Notes under the pieces: generated by a model | Told to the model about the DNA's origin: nothing | What the model saw: the letters and a program-made list of their open reading frames with translations, nothing else | Database searches by the model: none | NCBI RefSeq assembly: GCF_932526225.1 | Contig: NC_064036.1 | Coordinates: 6,827,519-6,891,518 of the forward strand | Source: Nematostella vectensis | Taxonomy: Eukaryota; Cnidaria; Anthozoa; Actiniaria; Edwardsiidae | DNA: 64,000 nucleotides | Direction: 5' to 3' | Translations under genes and position numbers: made by a program | Shown here: positions 62,696-64,000 of the stretch, in pieces | Position numbering within the stretch: the stretch's first letter is position 1 | Layout: the number at the start of each line of letters is the position of its first letter

Positions 62696-64000
62696 AGTTT
62701 GTGCTTGCGCTTATCAACAACTCGTGTTCACTAAAAACAAAACCCTTGTGGTCCCTAGTCATATTTTTTTTGCCTATGTGTTGTGGTATAACCATCTCAG
62801 TAGATTTTGACTAGCAAGTTCTTGTGGCAACTTCACTGTTGTTGATATAGGAATCCCAATTTAATGGGTTCCCCTCCACACCAAACACATGATATGTATA
62901 CAGGTATTGTGGGGTAGGAGCCAATGGTATGAATATTAAAAATGAGATTATAAGGTTAGTGGCAGTTAGGTTGCAAGCATAGTTGATGTTAATGAAATTT
63001 AAATGATTATATAGTGGTAATAAGGGCGCTGTTAGCAATATAAAGCATTAGTATGAGATGTTATGCGGATTTTGGTGATAGTTTAATGTACTAGAGGACC
63101 TTTAATCTGTAAGAACAGCGACGTCGACTCTGATGCATAGTTTTGAGGGGTTAGCGTGGTCATAGTTTGTTATAAATTTAGGATGCGCATCGTTGGGTAT
63201 AGTATTTGGAATTTATTTTAATTGTTTACAAATCCCTCCTCTCCCACAAACCGACAATGTACAGCTATGTATAAGTAGAACTTTTGTAATACGTAAAAAG
63301 ACGCCTTCACCAATCTGTACAAAATATAAGTATAATATTTCGTTCTTATTTTATATAATGAAATTTTAGTGTAAACAATATATGACATCTTCTCTCCTAA
63401 CTACAAAATTTAGTTGTAAAAAAAAATATATATATATATATAATTTTTCGTTCTTACTTATTCGTTAATTATATATATGTCGATCTTTCTGAAATTTGAA
63501 TTTAAGTTGAAATAATTAATTTAATATAACTGTTTATGTGATACAGAACATATACTCCTTGTATGAATGATATTTCGTTCTTACCATATCCCAGGGCCAT
63601 TTCCCGTCGACCCAAATGACAGCAAAGGGATAGGGCCCTGGGAACGAAGTTGGTGTATATGCCCTGAAGAAGACGAAAATTTGGCAGAGTCGAATACCAG
63701 TTTTTGTGGTGTACAGAATAAAAATTGGGTATCCTGTGTATGTCTATTGATAAGTGTCCCGGGACCTGGGACCGATATTCTTATTTAGGGATCATTTTCA
63801 GACAGACTTTGGTGATGTAGCAGGTTTGAATAGGAAAAGACTTTTGTGAATTCTTCACGCCAAATTTACGTGTTTCAATGATTATTCGGTCTTATATGTT
63901 ACATTAGCGTGGCAGCTAGTCAATGTGTGCTACCGTTAAGAAGCAAAAGTAGTATAAACTCGTGATCAACACAATGCCAAACAAGCACAATAAACGGAAA
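62696..64000. other. A+T-rich, no gene seen
   Basis: A short (TA)n run lies near 63427-63442. A CCCTGGGAACGAAG piece near 63646 resembles the end of the 82-bp hairpin element. No coding exon is recognised. Confidence 0.4.

Overview
This is a eukaryotic (animal) window. It is A+T-rich, intron-dense and full of transposons, MITEs and minisatellites. The genes point to a cnidarian, most likely the sea anemone Nematostella vectensis. The best clue is the NF-kB gene at the left edge: its DNA-contact cysteine is residue 67 of the spliced product, the position I recall as the Cys/Ser allele site of Nematostella NF-kB. A PAN/apple-EGF-ILEI protein of a type I associate with cnidarians lies at the right. 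The species name is an inference.

Layout. 1-5.8 kb: 5' part of an NF-kB gene on the minus strand (six coding exons seen; it continues past base 1), with kappaB-like sites upstream of its first coding exon. 5.8-22 kb: repeat-rich DNA with three copies of one hAT transposon, a GC-rich 58-bp minisatellite, a nested TIR element and microsatellites. 22.4-23.7 kb: LHFPL2-like tetraspan gene (+). 24.7-26.2 kb: SLC25A44 mitochondrial carrier (-), head-to-head with SECISBP2 (+, 26.8-34.0 kb), the SECIS-binding selenoprotein factor. 34.5-36.75 kb: intronless SERINC gene (-) with a long extra tail, convergent with SECISBP2. 39.1-53.5 kb: KIF23/MKLP1, the centralspindlin kinesin (-); I could join 33 coding exons in phase (about 874 aa). 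55.7-61.5 kb: PAN-EGF-ILEI gene (-) whose last exon is frameshifted and whose intron holds a near-complete RTE-like retrotransposon. 61.5-64 kb: no gene seen; small nested MITEs.

The genes are unrelated single-copy housekeeping, immune and cell-division genes, not a pathway cluster. Two structural stories stand out. First, several minisatellites (three in KIF23 introns, one in the PAN-EGF-ILEI gene) start exactly at exon edges, so every repeat unit carries a copy of a splice donor or acceptor with the adjoining exon bases. Second, two inverted hAT copies have swapped flanks: the 8-bp target duplication of one element is now split between both copies, as is the poly-C/minisatellite site of the other. 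This is the signature of an inversion by recombination between the copies, or of an assembly misjoin.
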